Part shown: in pieces, positions 44,091 through 52,160 of the stretch | Position numbering within the stretch: the stretch's first letter is position 1 | Layout of the letters: each line of letters begins with the position of its first letter | Assembly: GCA_020636105.1 (NCBI GenBank) | Contig: JACJYL010000001.1 | Location: forward strand, 1,426,001 to 1,490,000 | DNA from: Lewinellaceae bacterium | Lineage (GTDB): Bacteria; Bacteroidota; Bacteroidia; Chitinophagales; Saprospiraceae | Direction: 5' to 3' | DNA: 64,000 nucleotides | Program-made: the position numbers and the translations under genes | The notes under the pieces: generated by a model | Database searches by the model: none | What the model was told of the DNA's origin: nothing | Seen by the model: the letters and a program-made list of their open reading frames with translations, nothing else

Positions 44091-45593
44091 TTAAAAAACA
44101 CGGATAGCACGAATGTTTATGGTAAATGTTTTAGCAATGCCTATTTGACTACCTCCACTAAAATCCTGGAACCACTGAAAACTATCGTTTTGAGGCGTGA
44201 CGCTCCAGTAGTAATCATTCAGAAATCCTCCGATCTGTGTTTTGGACAGAAACATCAAATTAAGTTCATATTTTGTAGGAATTCTCCAGTCCTTGAAATT
44301 TTTCCCGATGGTGTTGTGACTGGCGGGATCGCTAACCTTATTTTGTGCTTCATAATAAGTGGCAACACCCTGATCCTGTGTTGCCGCAACAAGCCCATGT
44401 TTACCATTCGGAGTCACATAAAACACATAACCTCCCAATTCAGGATGCAACCCTATGGTATAAGTCGGCTCCCTGTCCACCCAGCTGTAATGACCTGAGC
44501 CATCGGTGACAAGCACCTGACCATTGGTTCCTCCCACTGGCAATTCTATTTCGTTGGTGGGATCGGCATCTGCGTCATTTACTGCATCCGTAAAAGTTCC
44601 TCCACCTTTTGAAAGAGTGACCAGATTACCGGATTTGCTGATGGTTTGCAATTCATTGCTGGCACTCCAATCGCCATCCGCTATTACGTGTGCATTGGCG
44701 GTTGCCAAAGCAGTTGCCGCATCTGAAGCGGCCTGGCTTGCCTTGGCCAGGGCAGTGGCGACTTCAGCAGATTCATCAAGACTACTGAGATCAATAACAT
44801 GAGTGGTCCCGGCCTCCGTAATTCTTAAATAAGTACCGTTGAAATTGGTTCCGGTTATAAGCTCATTGGTTGGACTCATATCGCCATCTGCCGCAACGTG
44901 TGCATTGATCAGGTTCTTGATCGTCAAAAGGACTACGTCAACATAATTTTTCGTGGCAGCATCCTGCATATCAACGGGATCCTTGAGGTTTTTGATGCTA
45001 TTCTTACTCATCCATAAATCTCCGCCGGCCAATAAACGCATCCGCTCCATGTAATTGGTTTTGAATACCAGGTCATTGGCATCCACAGTGCCCAGGAATT
45101 GGTATAGTGAGTTTACCCCGTCGTTGCCATTGGTTTTCCAATAAGGACCGGCAAGTTTTTCGGTCGGGTTATCCCCCACCAGTACTCCGGCAGTAGCAGC
45201 ATGAAAGGCGTAAGGAACCGTCAGCAACCTGGTGGTAGCTAACGAAACAAATTCGTCATTTTGATCCTGAGCCAGGGCAATATCCATCCAGACTTCGCTA
45301 TTGCCCCATGGAATTTGATCGAATTCACCGATTCCCGCCAATCCTTCTCCAATGACAATATTGAACAGGCCCAATGGGCTGGTGGTCACGTCATGTATCT
45401 CACTGTACAATAATTTCCCTTCAGGCTTATCGGCCAGAAGAGAGATCTTTAAACTAATAGCCTGATCGGCCAATACCAAACCTTTGGCATCCCTGGCCAT
45501 CGCCTGGTAGTTAATTCCCCGGGGAACATTTTGGGCAGATAACATGGCGAGTATCAAAAGACTAAATCCCAAAACAGATATTATTTTTTTCAT
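44091..45593 (-). CDS. Exported tail-fibre-like protein with C-terminal DUF1566 (Lcl) domain
   Basis: The 500-residue protein has a signal peptide (MKKIISVLGFSLLILAMLSAQ) and an N-terminal beta domain common in Saprospiria exported proteins (GINYQAMARDAKG ... YSEIHDVTTSPLGLFNIVIG). The phage-fibre-like segment KDPVDMQDAATKNYVDVV follows, then a long Ala-rich heptad stretch (AEVATALAKASQAASDAATALATANA) and a C-terminal DUF1566/Lcl-type domain (DWRIPTKYELNLMF ... YYWSVTPQ ... IRAIRVF). This suggests a trimeric fibre displayed at the surface. It follows the small T9SS gene by 59 bp and is probably in one operon with it. Confidence 0.75.
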   Translation of the reverse strand: MKKIISVLGFSLLILAMLSAQNVPRGINYQAMARDAKGLVLADQAISLKISLLADKPEGKLLYSEIHDVTTSPLGLFNIVIGEGLAGIGEFDQIPWGNSEVWMDIALAQDQNDEFVSLATTRLLTVPYAFHAATAGVLVGDNPTEKLAGPYWKTNGNDGVNSLYQFLGTVDANDLVFKTNYMERMRLLAGGDLWMSKNSIKNLKDPVDMQDAATKNYVDVVLLTIKNLINAHVAADGDMSPTNELITGTNFNGTYLRITEAGTTHVIDLSSLDESAEVATALAKASQAASDAATALATANAHVIADGDWSASNELQTISKSGNLVTLSKGGGTFTDAVNDADADPTNEIELPVGGTNGQVLVTDGSGHYSWVDREPTYTIGLHPELGGYVFYVTPNGKHGLVAATQDQGVATYYEAQNKVSDPASHNTIGKNFKDWRIPTKYELNLMFLSKTQIGGFLNDYYWSVTPQNDSFQWFQDFSGGSQIGIAKTFTINIRAIRVF

Positions 45594-45652
45594 AATTTCT
45601 GGCTTTTTTTAAAATTGGAAATCAAATTTTAAGTAAAAAAATCGGGCAAAAT

Positions 45653-46177
45653 TCACTCCGCGGTAGCTTTCAAAATTTTAATGTTGACATCCACTTCTCC
45701 CTGCCTGGCCCAAAGCCTGACAATGTATAATCCGTCCGGGAGTTGTTCCATGTCCAACCTCCACTGTTGAACGCCGGCAGGAAAAGATGTTGTTAGCATC
45801 AATTTGCCGGTAAAATCTAAAACGCTGATGTACCCGACACCTTCAATCGGGCGATTCAATGTCAAATTCAGGTAATTCCCCGCCGGAATTGGAAAGGCGG
45901 CCAATTCAAAGGTTTCACTTTGGGAAAAAAGATCGGGATGAGTGTCGGAAAGATTTTGTTGATCCGCAAAAATTCCGGGTTGAATAACCCCCTCTGTCAG
46001 CAGGCCGAATAGGGTTGAATGATACCCGATACAAGGCTCACCCACTGACCATTCCAACTGGAATTCACTTCCTGAAACATTCCCACCGTTTGTTCCCGCA
46101 AGACGCAAATCGACAGATTGGGCCGTTATAGAACAAACCGTATAAATGCTCAAGGAAAGCATAATAAAATACTTCAT
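45653..46177 (-). CDS. Small exported protein with T9SS type A sorting domain
   Basis: The 174-residue protein has a signal peptide (MKYFIMLSLSIYTVCSITAQ), a short domain (GTNGGNVSGSEFQLEWSVGEPCIGYHSTLFGLLTEGVIQPG, a motif often seen in short Bacteroidota cargo) and a sorting domain (FPIPAGNYLNLTLN ... GLYIVRLWARQG). Almost no independent functional domain remains between signal and sorting ends. The ATG at 46177 is chosen because the frame upstream of it adds only a non-signal extension. Confidence 0.75.
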   Translation of the reverse strand: MKYFIMLSLSIYTVCSITAQSVDLRLAGTNGGNVSGSEFQLEWSVGEPCIGYHSTLFGLLTEGVIQPGIFADQQNLSDTHPDLFSQSETFELAAFPIPAGNYLNLTLNRPIEGVGYISVLDFTGKLMLTTSFPAGVQQWRLDMEQLPDGLYIVRLWARQGEVDVNIKILKATAE

Positions 46178-46489
46178 ATGATCACATTTTAGGATTAAAA
46201 AATCAATTTTTCCTAACCATGTCAATTGAGGTATCCTAAAGAATATTGAACCTTTGTGAAGGGGAGGGTAATAGGGTAGTCAATGAGATATTCAGACTTA
46301 TGAAAATGCCATGAACCAGGCATTTGCTTTTGAATTGTCGTGATTGGAAAGATTGGTAACAATCTCTAATAAGCCGATAATGTCAGAAAAAATTATCTGC
46401 AAAAAACTGACCAAGATCACTGTTTTGATATGATTTTTATCACCTGTTTTGACAACAAGCAAAAGTATCACTTCCTTTGGAAAATTTTG
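46178..46489. other. Intergenic region between LytTR regulator and small T9SS gene
   Basis: This 312-bp gap holds a weak leftward hairpin, AAATGCC (46304-46310) with GGCATTT (46319-46325) followed by TCAT, possibly ending the signalling operon. I do not find the 21-bp-period repeats here, so the genes at 44091-46177 are not obviously in the same regulon. Confidence 0.35.
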
Positions 46490-47245
46490 CTATTTGAGTA
46501 TCAGGGACATGATATTCAGGAATTCGTCTTTTTTCCCTCTGGAGATGCTCACCATATCGTCATTATTCATGATAATGTAACCGCCGTCAGATCTGACAAA
46601 TCTTTTCACTTCTTTTAAATTGATCAAAAAGCTGTTGTGGACCCTCATAAAACGCTGATCTGCAAGCAAGGTCTCATATTCTTTCAGGTGTTTACTGACC
46701 AAAACGGGCGGGCTGTTTTTCAGGACAAAGGTGGTGTAGGATCCGTTGGCCTTGCAATATATGATCTGTTCCACATCGACAAATTCAATCCCGTCTGCTG
46801 TAGCCAGACAAATTTTATTCAACTCGGGTTGCTGTTTCAAATTGTTGAGCAGGGTCTCCAGCTGTTGTTTGTAAATTTCCTGGTTCTTCCTTTTTCTGGC
46901 CTTGTCAACTGCTTGTTGTAATTCTTCAACATCAATGGGTTTGAGCAGGTAATCCAGGGAACTGAATTTCACAGCCTTGATCGCATATTGCTCAAAGGCT
47001 GTAGTAAAAATGACATCAAAATTCAGATCTTTGAGTTGAGTCAGCACATCAAATCCTGTTCCCGGCTGGAGCTCAATGTCAAGAAAAACAAGATCAGGTA
47101 ATGCGGCAGAAATGATGGAAAGGGCTTCCTTGACGGAACCCGCCATCCCGACAACTTCAACATCCGAACAAAATTCCTGCACCAGGTTCTTTAATGTTTC
47201 CCTGCTGTGCATTTCATCATCCACTATAACGGCTTTTAAACTCAT
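46490..47245 (-). CDS. LytTR-family response regulator
   Basis: The 251-residue protein has a receiver domain (acidic Asp9/Asp10, phospho-acceptor Asp56 in LVFLDIEL, Lys in LLKPID) and a C-terminal LytTR DNA-binding domain (about 145-250: IEFVDVEQIIYCKANGSYTTFVL ... FMRVHNSFLINLKEVKRFVRSDGGYIIMNN). LytTR domains bind two direct repeats one face apart on DNA. It is the last gene of a tight operon with two kinases, 12 bp after the 7TM kinase. The candidate target promoters are at 43855-43924 and 51309-51378. Confidence 0.94.
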   Translation of the reverse strand: MSLKAVIVDDEMHSRETLKNLVQEFCSDVEVVGMAGSVKEALSIISAALPDLVFLDIELQPGTGFDVLTQLKDLNFDVIFTTAFEQYAIKAVKFSSLDYLLKPIDVEELQQAVDKARKRKNQEIYKQQLETLLNNLKQQPELNKICLATADGIEFVDVEQIIYCKANGSYTTFVLKNSPPVLVSKHLKEYETLLADQRFMRVHNSFLINLKEVKRFVRSDGGYIIMNNDDMVSISRGKKDEFLNIMSLILK

Positions 47246-47257
47246 GGTCTGTAATTT

Positions 47258-49105
47258 TTAATCTAATGGAATTTTAATGATCACCCTTGTCCCCAAAGCA
47301 TTGCCCTGATCATCTTTTTTATCTATAATCTCAATGTTTTTCATATTTCTTTGGCTGAGGGCCTGCAATCGCTTCTCGGTAACTTCAATGCCCCTGGATT
47401 TCCTGGAAGATTTTAATATGGAATGTTCGCTGGAAGCTGCGTGTCTGCCGACCCCGTTGTCCTCCACCTCACAAACAAGTTGGTTGTTCACTTGCCGAAA
47501 ACGTATGTTTAATATTTTATCCGCTCCCTGTTTATTCAATAAACCATGAATAATGGCGTTCTCGACAAAAGGTTGCACGATCAAAGCCGGCACCTCCACC
47601 GCATCCACATCCAATGCATCATCCACCTGTATGTCGTATTTGAAAGTTCCGTCAAATCGCAGGGATTCCAGTTCCAGGTAGGTGTCCAGTGTTTTTATTT
47701 CTTCAGACAGGACAACAGTCGTTTCAATGGAACTTTCCAGCAAATTTCTCATCAGTCGGCTGAATTTAGTCAGGTAATTCAGTGCGGAAGCTTTATTGTT
47801 CATACTGATCAGGTGTTGAATGGAGCTCAGCGAATTAAAAATGAAATGTGGATTCATCTGCGCCCTCAGAGCACTCAATTTGTTATCAAATGCCTCTTTT
47901 TTGATCATTATCTTTTCTTCGTTATCCTTTTTGAATTTATAACTCAGCCCAAGCCCGAACAACAGCAATTCAAGGGTACAGCCCAAAATCATATAATTAT
48001 TATTGTTGGTAAACAACATCCCAAGGGATCCTGCCGTAAACGAAAGAGAACCGACGATAATAAAATACACCAGTAAATTTTTGGCATAAATAAAAAGATA
48101 AACAACCCCGCCTACCGCAAAAAACGACATGACTAACCGGTGAATGTTTATGACCGAATGCTGGCCTTCAAAATAAAAATTATAAACGAAAATCCCATCC
48201 AGTACCGTTGACACCATTAAAAACACCGCCAGTACATTGATGGCTAAGTCCAGTTTGGGATAATTTATTTTGGTCTGTAAATAATACTTGGCAAAAAGGA
48301 TATAGGTCAGGTTGATAAAATACTGCAATTGATAATGCAAACCTGTGCCAAACAATCCATAATTCCGGTATAGATAATCGTAAATCCTAAACCCACTGAA
48401 TCCAAGGTACATCAGGAGACAAAGGATATACAGGGCATAAAACAAATAATCCGGTCTCCACGAACTCAAATAGAGGATCAGGGTAAAAATAAAAATAAGG
48501 ACAAATGCCCCAATGAACAAATATCTTGGAGCGAGAAAAAGAAAGTCGTCCCAGGAATAGTAGTTGGCCTTGAGGTTAAAATCTTGTGCCGAGATCAGTG
48601 AACATTTGAATTCGTTTATTTTTTGATGGTACCGGTATCTTTTTAGCTTTAGAAACAGAAACCGCCCGTCTATCAGATCGGATTCTTTAAAGAAGACCCC
48701 AGTGCTTTCATGATCCTCTCCCTTAATACTTAAAGGGGTGAGCCTACCATATTCCTTTGGGGAAATCCCTTCCTCACTTTGAAGAAAACAGGTGGCCAGG
48801 TCAAAATTCCCTGTATAAAAAAACCACAGGCTGTCTTCCCCTATCAGAGGAATCAGTGATTCAAAATCTGCTTTTATCCAGTAATTTTCTTTGGGTTGGG
48901 TACGCCCGGGAAAGCTATCCAGTGGATAAAATGTAACGCCCTGCTCCATGACCTGACGGATCGTCAGGGAGTCGTCCGTCGTTTTTAACATTAAAAAAGG
49001 AACCAGGGTCTCCCGGATAGCAGAAGTAGATTGCGCCTTACTGGCAAAGGGCAAAAGGATTGTTAAAAGTAAAAGGTGAAAAATGTATTTCTGATCTTTT
49101 GGCAT
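47258..49105 (-). CDS. LytS-type sensor histidine kinase with 7TM-DISM sensor
   Basis: The 615-residue membrane kinase has a signal-like N-terminus, an extracytoplasmic DISM-extracellular domain (about 25-180) and seven hydrophobic helices (about 195-390, 7TMR-DISM). A His_kinase core follows with phospho-acceptor His420 in AQMNPHFIFNSLSSIQHLI. The ATPase keeps the N-box (LIVQPFVENAIIHGLLN) and the G1 box (VEDNGVGR), so it should be catalytically active. It lies between the GAF kinase (3-bp gap) and the LytTR regulator (12-bp gap). Confidence 0.93.
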   Translation of the reverse strand: MPKDQKYIFHLLLLTILLPFASKAQSTSAIRETLVPFLMLKTTDDSLTIRQVMEQGVTFYPLDSFPGRTQPKENYWIKADFESLIPLIGEDSLWFFYTGNFDLATCFLQSEEGISPKEYGRLTPLSIKGEDHESTGVFFKESDLIDGRFLFLKLKRYRYHQKINEFKCSLISAQDFNLKANYYSWDDFLFLAPRYLFIGAFVLIFIFTLILYLSSWRPDYLFYALYILCLLMYLGFSGFRIYDYLYRNYGLFGTGLHYQLQYFINLTYILFAKYYLQTKINYPKLDLAINVLAVFLMVSTVLDGIFVYNFYFEGQHSVINIHRLVMSFFAVGGVVYLFIYAKNLLVYFIIVGSLSFTAGSLGMLFTNNNNYMILGCTLELLLFGLGLSYKFKKDNEEKIMIKKEAFDNKLSALRAQMNPHFIFNSLSSIQHLISMNNKASALNYLTKFSRLMRNLLESSIETTVVLSEEIKTLDTYLELESLRFDGTFKYDIQVDDALDVDAVEVPALIVQPFVENAIIHGLLNKQGADKILNIRFRQVNNQLVCEVEDNGVGRHAASSEHSILKSSRKSRGIEVTEKRLQALSQRNMKNIEIIDKKDDQGNALGTRVIIKIPLD

Positions 49106-49108
49106 CGT

Positions 49109-50308
49109 TTAGCTTAAGTTAGGTAATCTAAGGACGATACTTTCACTTTTTAATCCTGCACTCTCTTTCTTAAAGATCTTTTTTTCGATGCCGTACCCCT
49201 TCGCGGTATTGAGTAAATCAATTTGATCCTGCCACTGTATCATGCGTTCCCTGTATTCCGGGGTGTACTTTCTGTCCATCACAATGTTGGAATCATAGGT
49301 ATAGGAAATATCGACCAATACAGCATCCGATTCAATACTGAAAACCGTTCTCATGACACAATTCGAATATTGGTTACAGGTAATTTCCTCGATGATATTT
49401 TCAAACAAAGTCTGCAGGATGAAGGAAGGAATACAGGCTTCCATTCCCTTCTTTCTATCGTCTGTTTCAATTTCATATTCAAACTGGTCGTTGTACCTCA
49501 GTTTTTGCAGTTTTAAATAGGCGTTCAGCATATCGATTTCATCTTTCAGTCCCACGGTTTCCTTATCAAGGTGCTTGAGATAAAATCGGATCAGTTTACT
49601 GAAAACGGAAAAATAACCCAGGGCTAATTTTTTATTGCCTGAGGTGATGAAAAACTGGATGGCATTCAGGGCATTAAAAACAAAGTGGGGGTTCATTTGC
49701 GAATTGAAGGCTTTTAGTTTCAATTCAATCATTTCCTGTTTTATTTTTAAAAGATTTTCCTGTTTTTCCATCAACAACTTATCTGCCCTCACCTTATTGA
49801 TCTTAATGGCACAAATGGAAGCAATGGCCGTAAGCATCTTCAAATGCTGTGAAGTAAAAAAGTCTTTTTCCGGATGCTCACAATCGATCACCCCATAAAC
49901 CATTTCATCGGTAGCGATGGGAACCGTAATTTCGGAAAGCCTGACTTCATCATCCACAATGTATCGGGGATCTTTCGAGGTATCGGGGATCATTTCGGCT
50001 GTTCCGGTCATGGCAACGGTGCCTGATATTCCCTTGCCCAAAGTAATTCTGACGGGATTATAAACACTCCTGTCTTTTGGATTTTTAGGACCATAAGCCG
50101 CCTTTTGGATCAGGCATTCGTGTTCATGGTCAACCAAATAAATAACACAATCGACAAAGCCCAGTTTAGATATGCAATTTTTGGCCAGATCCCATAAAAT
50201 ATCTTCTTCCGTATCATTACCAATAAATGTTTTTGAAAAATAGATCAGGATGTCTTCAAACTCCTCCATATTTATAGGCTGCCGTTTCTGAGAATTATTT
50301 GCGCTCAT
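49109..50308 (-). CDS. GAF-domain LytS-type histidine kinase with degenerate ATPase
   Basis: The 399-residue soluble protein has a GAF domain (about 25-170, ISGTVAM ... VPIATDEMVYGVIDCEHP), a coiled-coil linker (about 172-200) and a His_kinase core with His208 in SQMNPHFVFNALNAIQFFI. The ATPase half is eroded: the N-box reads ILQTLFENIIEEI without the Ala-Ile-x-His-Gly part, and there is no Asp-x-Gly-x-Gly G1 box. It is probably a pseudokinase or phosphorylation partner for the adjacent 7TM kinase. The ATG at 50308 is chosen because a promoter box (50391-50398) makes the ATG at 50380 nearly leaderless. Confidence 0.85.
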   Translation of the reverse strand: MSANNSQKRQPINMEEFEDILIYFSKTFIGNDTEEDILWDLAKNCISKLGFVDCVIYLVDHEHECLIQKAAYGPKNPKDRSVYNPVRITLGKGISGTVAMTGTAEMIPDTSKDPRYIVDDEVRLSEITVPIATDEMVYGVIDCEHPEKDFFTSQHLKMLTAIASICAIKINKVRADKLLMEKQENLLKIKQEMIELKLKAFNSQMNPHFVFNALNAIQFFITSGNKKLALGYFSVFSKLIRFYLKHLDKETVGLKDEIDMLNAYLKLQKLRYNDQFEYEIETDDRKKGMEACIPSFILQTLFENIIEEITCNQYSNCVMRTVFSIESDAVLVDISYTYDSNIVMDRKYTPEYRERMIQWQDQIDLLNTAKGYGIEKKIFKKESAGLKSESIVLRLPNLS

Positions 50309-50390
50309 GAGCCTGAATTGTGCTTTTGAAAAATAGGTCCGTAACGTTTTCCTTAGGAAAAGATCGGTAACAAAAAACATAATACAACCA

Positions 50391-50398
50391 CAAAGTTA
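50391..50398 (-). promoter_or_regulatory. Candidate -7 box of the two-kinase/LytTR operon
   Basis: Read leftwards this is TAACTTTG, with TTTC 19 bp upstream, close to the Bacteroidota TTTG-N19-TAnnTTTG pattern. It drives the operon of three signalling genes. Confidence 0.5.
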
Positions 50399-50488
50399 AC
50401 CTTTGCAGCTGTATTATGAAAAAATGTTCTTATCGGGATAAGCGCCTCCCCCGTGAGGAGTCGGGGAAGGACTCTCCCTTTTCAACGA

Positions 50489-51259
50489 CTATTTATAACA
50501 TAATTCATAGGTGTAATCACAACTGCCACATGGATTCACCGGTGATTTTTTGCAAAAAATATGGACAGCCACCACATCTTCCCACTCACCGGACAATTTC
50601 TGGAATTGTGGCTGTGCAGGAGCCGCACCCAGTTCGTAGTCCTGGAAAATACCTACAGGGCCTTCGATCTCCACTTTCATATCATGGGCACCTGTCAAGT
50701 TGATTTCCAGGTCAATATCTCTTTTGGAGGCAGCCTGCCACAGGGTTACTTTTTCCCAAAGGCAATCAGCATCCTGGTCTGGTTCGCTCTTGACATCACC
50801 GTTCATACAAACGGTCCCTGCAGAAAGCCAGCTGGAGGCATTAAAGCCATTGTCTGTATCTGTTGGAACGTACACCGCCTGGAAAATGAGATGGCTGTTA
50901 CCTGAAGCCGGAGGAAAAAGCACTTTGGCTTTCATGGCCACCAGTTGGGGGTATTCCTCACTCATGGCCTCTCCCGGCTGTATCAGACGTTCGAATTTTC
51001 TTGTGTTTCCGGTTGCATCTGCAACGACCTCTACATTGATCACTATCGGGGCATCACTTGACGATTGCATGTTGACGACGGCATTACTTGGTTTTGCCGG
51101 TGCCAGCAGCGTGGTATAAGCCTCTCCCAGATCAAAGGTCTTTGTTGTTGAAGAGGTCTGCAGGGTGTCGTCGATGGCAGGATCTTTTTCACAATTGGTA
51201 AAGAAGAAAACCATCAAAGTAAATACAGGGATTAAAAAGAATGATTTTGAATAGTTCAT
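50489..51259 (-). CDS. Probable lipoprotein of unknown function
   Basis: The 256-residue protein has a hydrophobic signal ending in FFFTNC, a lipoprotein-type Cys at residue 23, followed by EKDPAIDD. The body is beta-rich with several Cys residues near the C-terminus (IFCKKSPVNPCGSCDYTYELC). I do not recognise a family. Its promoter carries the paired direct repeats shared with the exported-protein gene at 42206-43822. It lies immediately upstream of the signalling operon in map order but has its own start. Confidence 0.7.
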   Translation of the reverse strand: MNYSKSFFLIPVFTLMVFFFTNCEKDPAIDDTLQTSSTTKTFDLGEAYTTLLAPAKPSNAVVNMQSSSDAPIVINVEVVADATGNTRKFERLIQPGEAMSEEYPQLVAMKAKVLFPPASGNSHLIFQAVYVPTDTDNGFNASSWLSAGTVCMNGDVKSEPDQDADCLWEKVTLWQAASKRDIDLEINLTGAHDMKVEIEGPVGIFQDYELGAAPAQPQFQKLSGEWEDVVAVHIFCKKSPVNPCGSCDYTYELCYK

Positions 51260-51308
51260 GACATTAATTTTTTTAAGTTGAAAATTATTTTTTAATTATT
51301 TGATGATG

Positions 51309-51378
51309 CAAACTTAAGGCTGGAAACATCGCAAGTAAAGCGCTGATTGATGGATGGTCCATTCCAATTGATGAATGG
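51309..51378 (-). promoter_or_regulatory. Promoter with 21-bp-period direct repeats (candidate LytTR operator), copy 2
   Basis: On the plus strand: CAAACTTA (51309-51316, -7 box TAAGTTTG leftwards), 30 bp, TTGATGGATGG (51347-51357), 10 bp, TTGATGAATGG (51368-51378), then TAAG. Box, spacing and repeats match copy 1 at 43855-43924. CAAAyTTAAGGC is also common to both. Confidence 0.7.
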
Positions 51379-51482
51379 TAAGTCTTATTTGAATTTTAAA
51401 ATACGAGCGTTCAAAAGTTAAATAAACAGGCCTCCCGGAGCCTTTTTATCACACAACCATCGTTATTACCACAGGTACGCCT

Positions 51483-51490
51483 TAGATTTG
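51483..51490 (+). promoter_or_regulatory. Candidate -7 box of the cytosine deaminase gene
   Basis: TAGATTTG fits TAnnTTTG and lies 47 bp before the ATG at 51537. No clear -33 element is visible. Confidence 0.4.
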
Positions 51491-51536
51491 CTATAAGAGC
51501 AGCACCCTTTTTTAATAACCAATTCAACAACAAACA

Positions 51537-51974
51537 ATGGATCAATTTATGCAAGCAGCCATAGACGAAGCAAAAAAAGGATTAGCCGAGGGAGGGATTC
51601 CTATAGGCAGTGTTTTGGTACACAACGGCAAAATCATCGGCAGGGGCCACAACCGCCGCGTACAAAAAGGCAGCTGCATCCTACATGGAGAAATGGATGC
51701 CCTGGAAAATGCCGGCCGATTGCCCGCTTCGGTATATCGGGAATGTACCATTTACACTACCTTATCGCCTTGTTCCATGTGCTCGGGAGCCATTTTGTTG
51801 TATGGCATTCCCAAAGTGGTGATCGGGGAAAATCAGACTTTTGTAGGGGAAGAAAAATTGCTGGAAGACCGTGGACTGGAAATCGTTGTGTTAAACGACC
51901 CACAGTGTATAGAAATGATGAAATCCTTTATCCGGGATAGACCGGAGTTGTGGCATGAGGATATTGGGGTTTGA
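51537..51974 (+). CDS. Fcy1-like cytosine deaminase
   Basis: The 145-residue zinc deaminase has His50 and catalytic Glu52 (ILHGEMDALENAGRLP) and zinc ligands Cys79 and Cys82 (LSPCSMCSGAI). Compared from memory with yeast cytosine deaminase Fcy1, the same order of distinctive segments appears: EGGIPIG, GRGHNRR.QKGS, LHGE, LENAGRL, YTTLSPC.MC.GAI, YGIP, GEN..F and a C-terminal RPELWHEDIG. Trp139 and Asp142 correspond to substrate-pocket residues of the yeast enzyme. It would convert cytosine to uracil, feeding the PreTA pathway. Guanine or tRNA-adenosine deaminase families are closer in length but lack this C-terminus. Confidence 0.85.
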   Translation: MDQFMQAAIDEAKKGLAEGGIPIGSVLVHNGKIIGRGHNRRVQKGSCILHGEMDALENAGRLPASVYRECTIYTTLSPCSMCSGAILLYGIPKVVIGENQTFVGEEKLLEDRGLEIVVLNDPQCIEMMKSFIRDRPELWHEDIGV

Positions 51975-51980
51975 CTTTTT

Positions 51981-52028
51981 GATGGTATGATTATTTGATG
52001 CGGGGATGCGGGGATGCGGGGATGCTTT
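51981..52028. repeat. Six octads after the cytosine deaminase gene
   Basis: GATGGTAT, GATTATTT, three copies of GATGCGGG and GATGCTTT are six contiguous 8-bp units of the same RATnnnnn kind as the array at 27033-27160, starting 6 bp after the stop codon. Around 52099-52155 are scattered TTTGAAC units and a CCTGCCT/AGGCAGG hairpin. Confidence 0.7.
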
Positions 52029-52160
52029 TGGAACAGATGTCAGGGATTGTTCATTTAACTGTATCTGGAAGTCTATAAATCCTTGATAATCAATAACAAT
52101 TTGAACCTGCCTCCTGATGTTGTCAGGCAGGCTTTGAACCTGGAACTTTGAACAGTCCGG

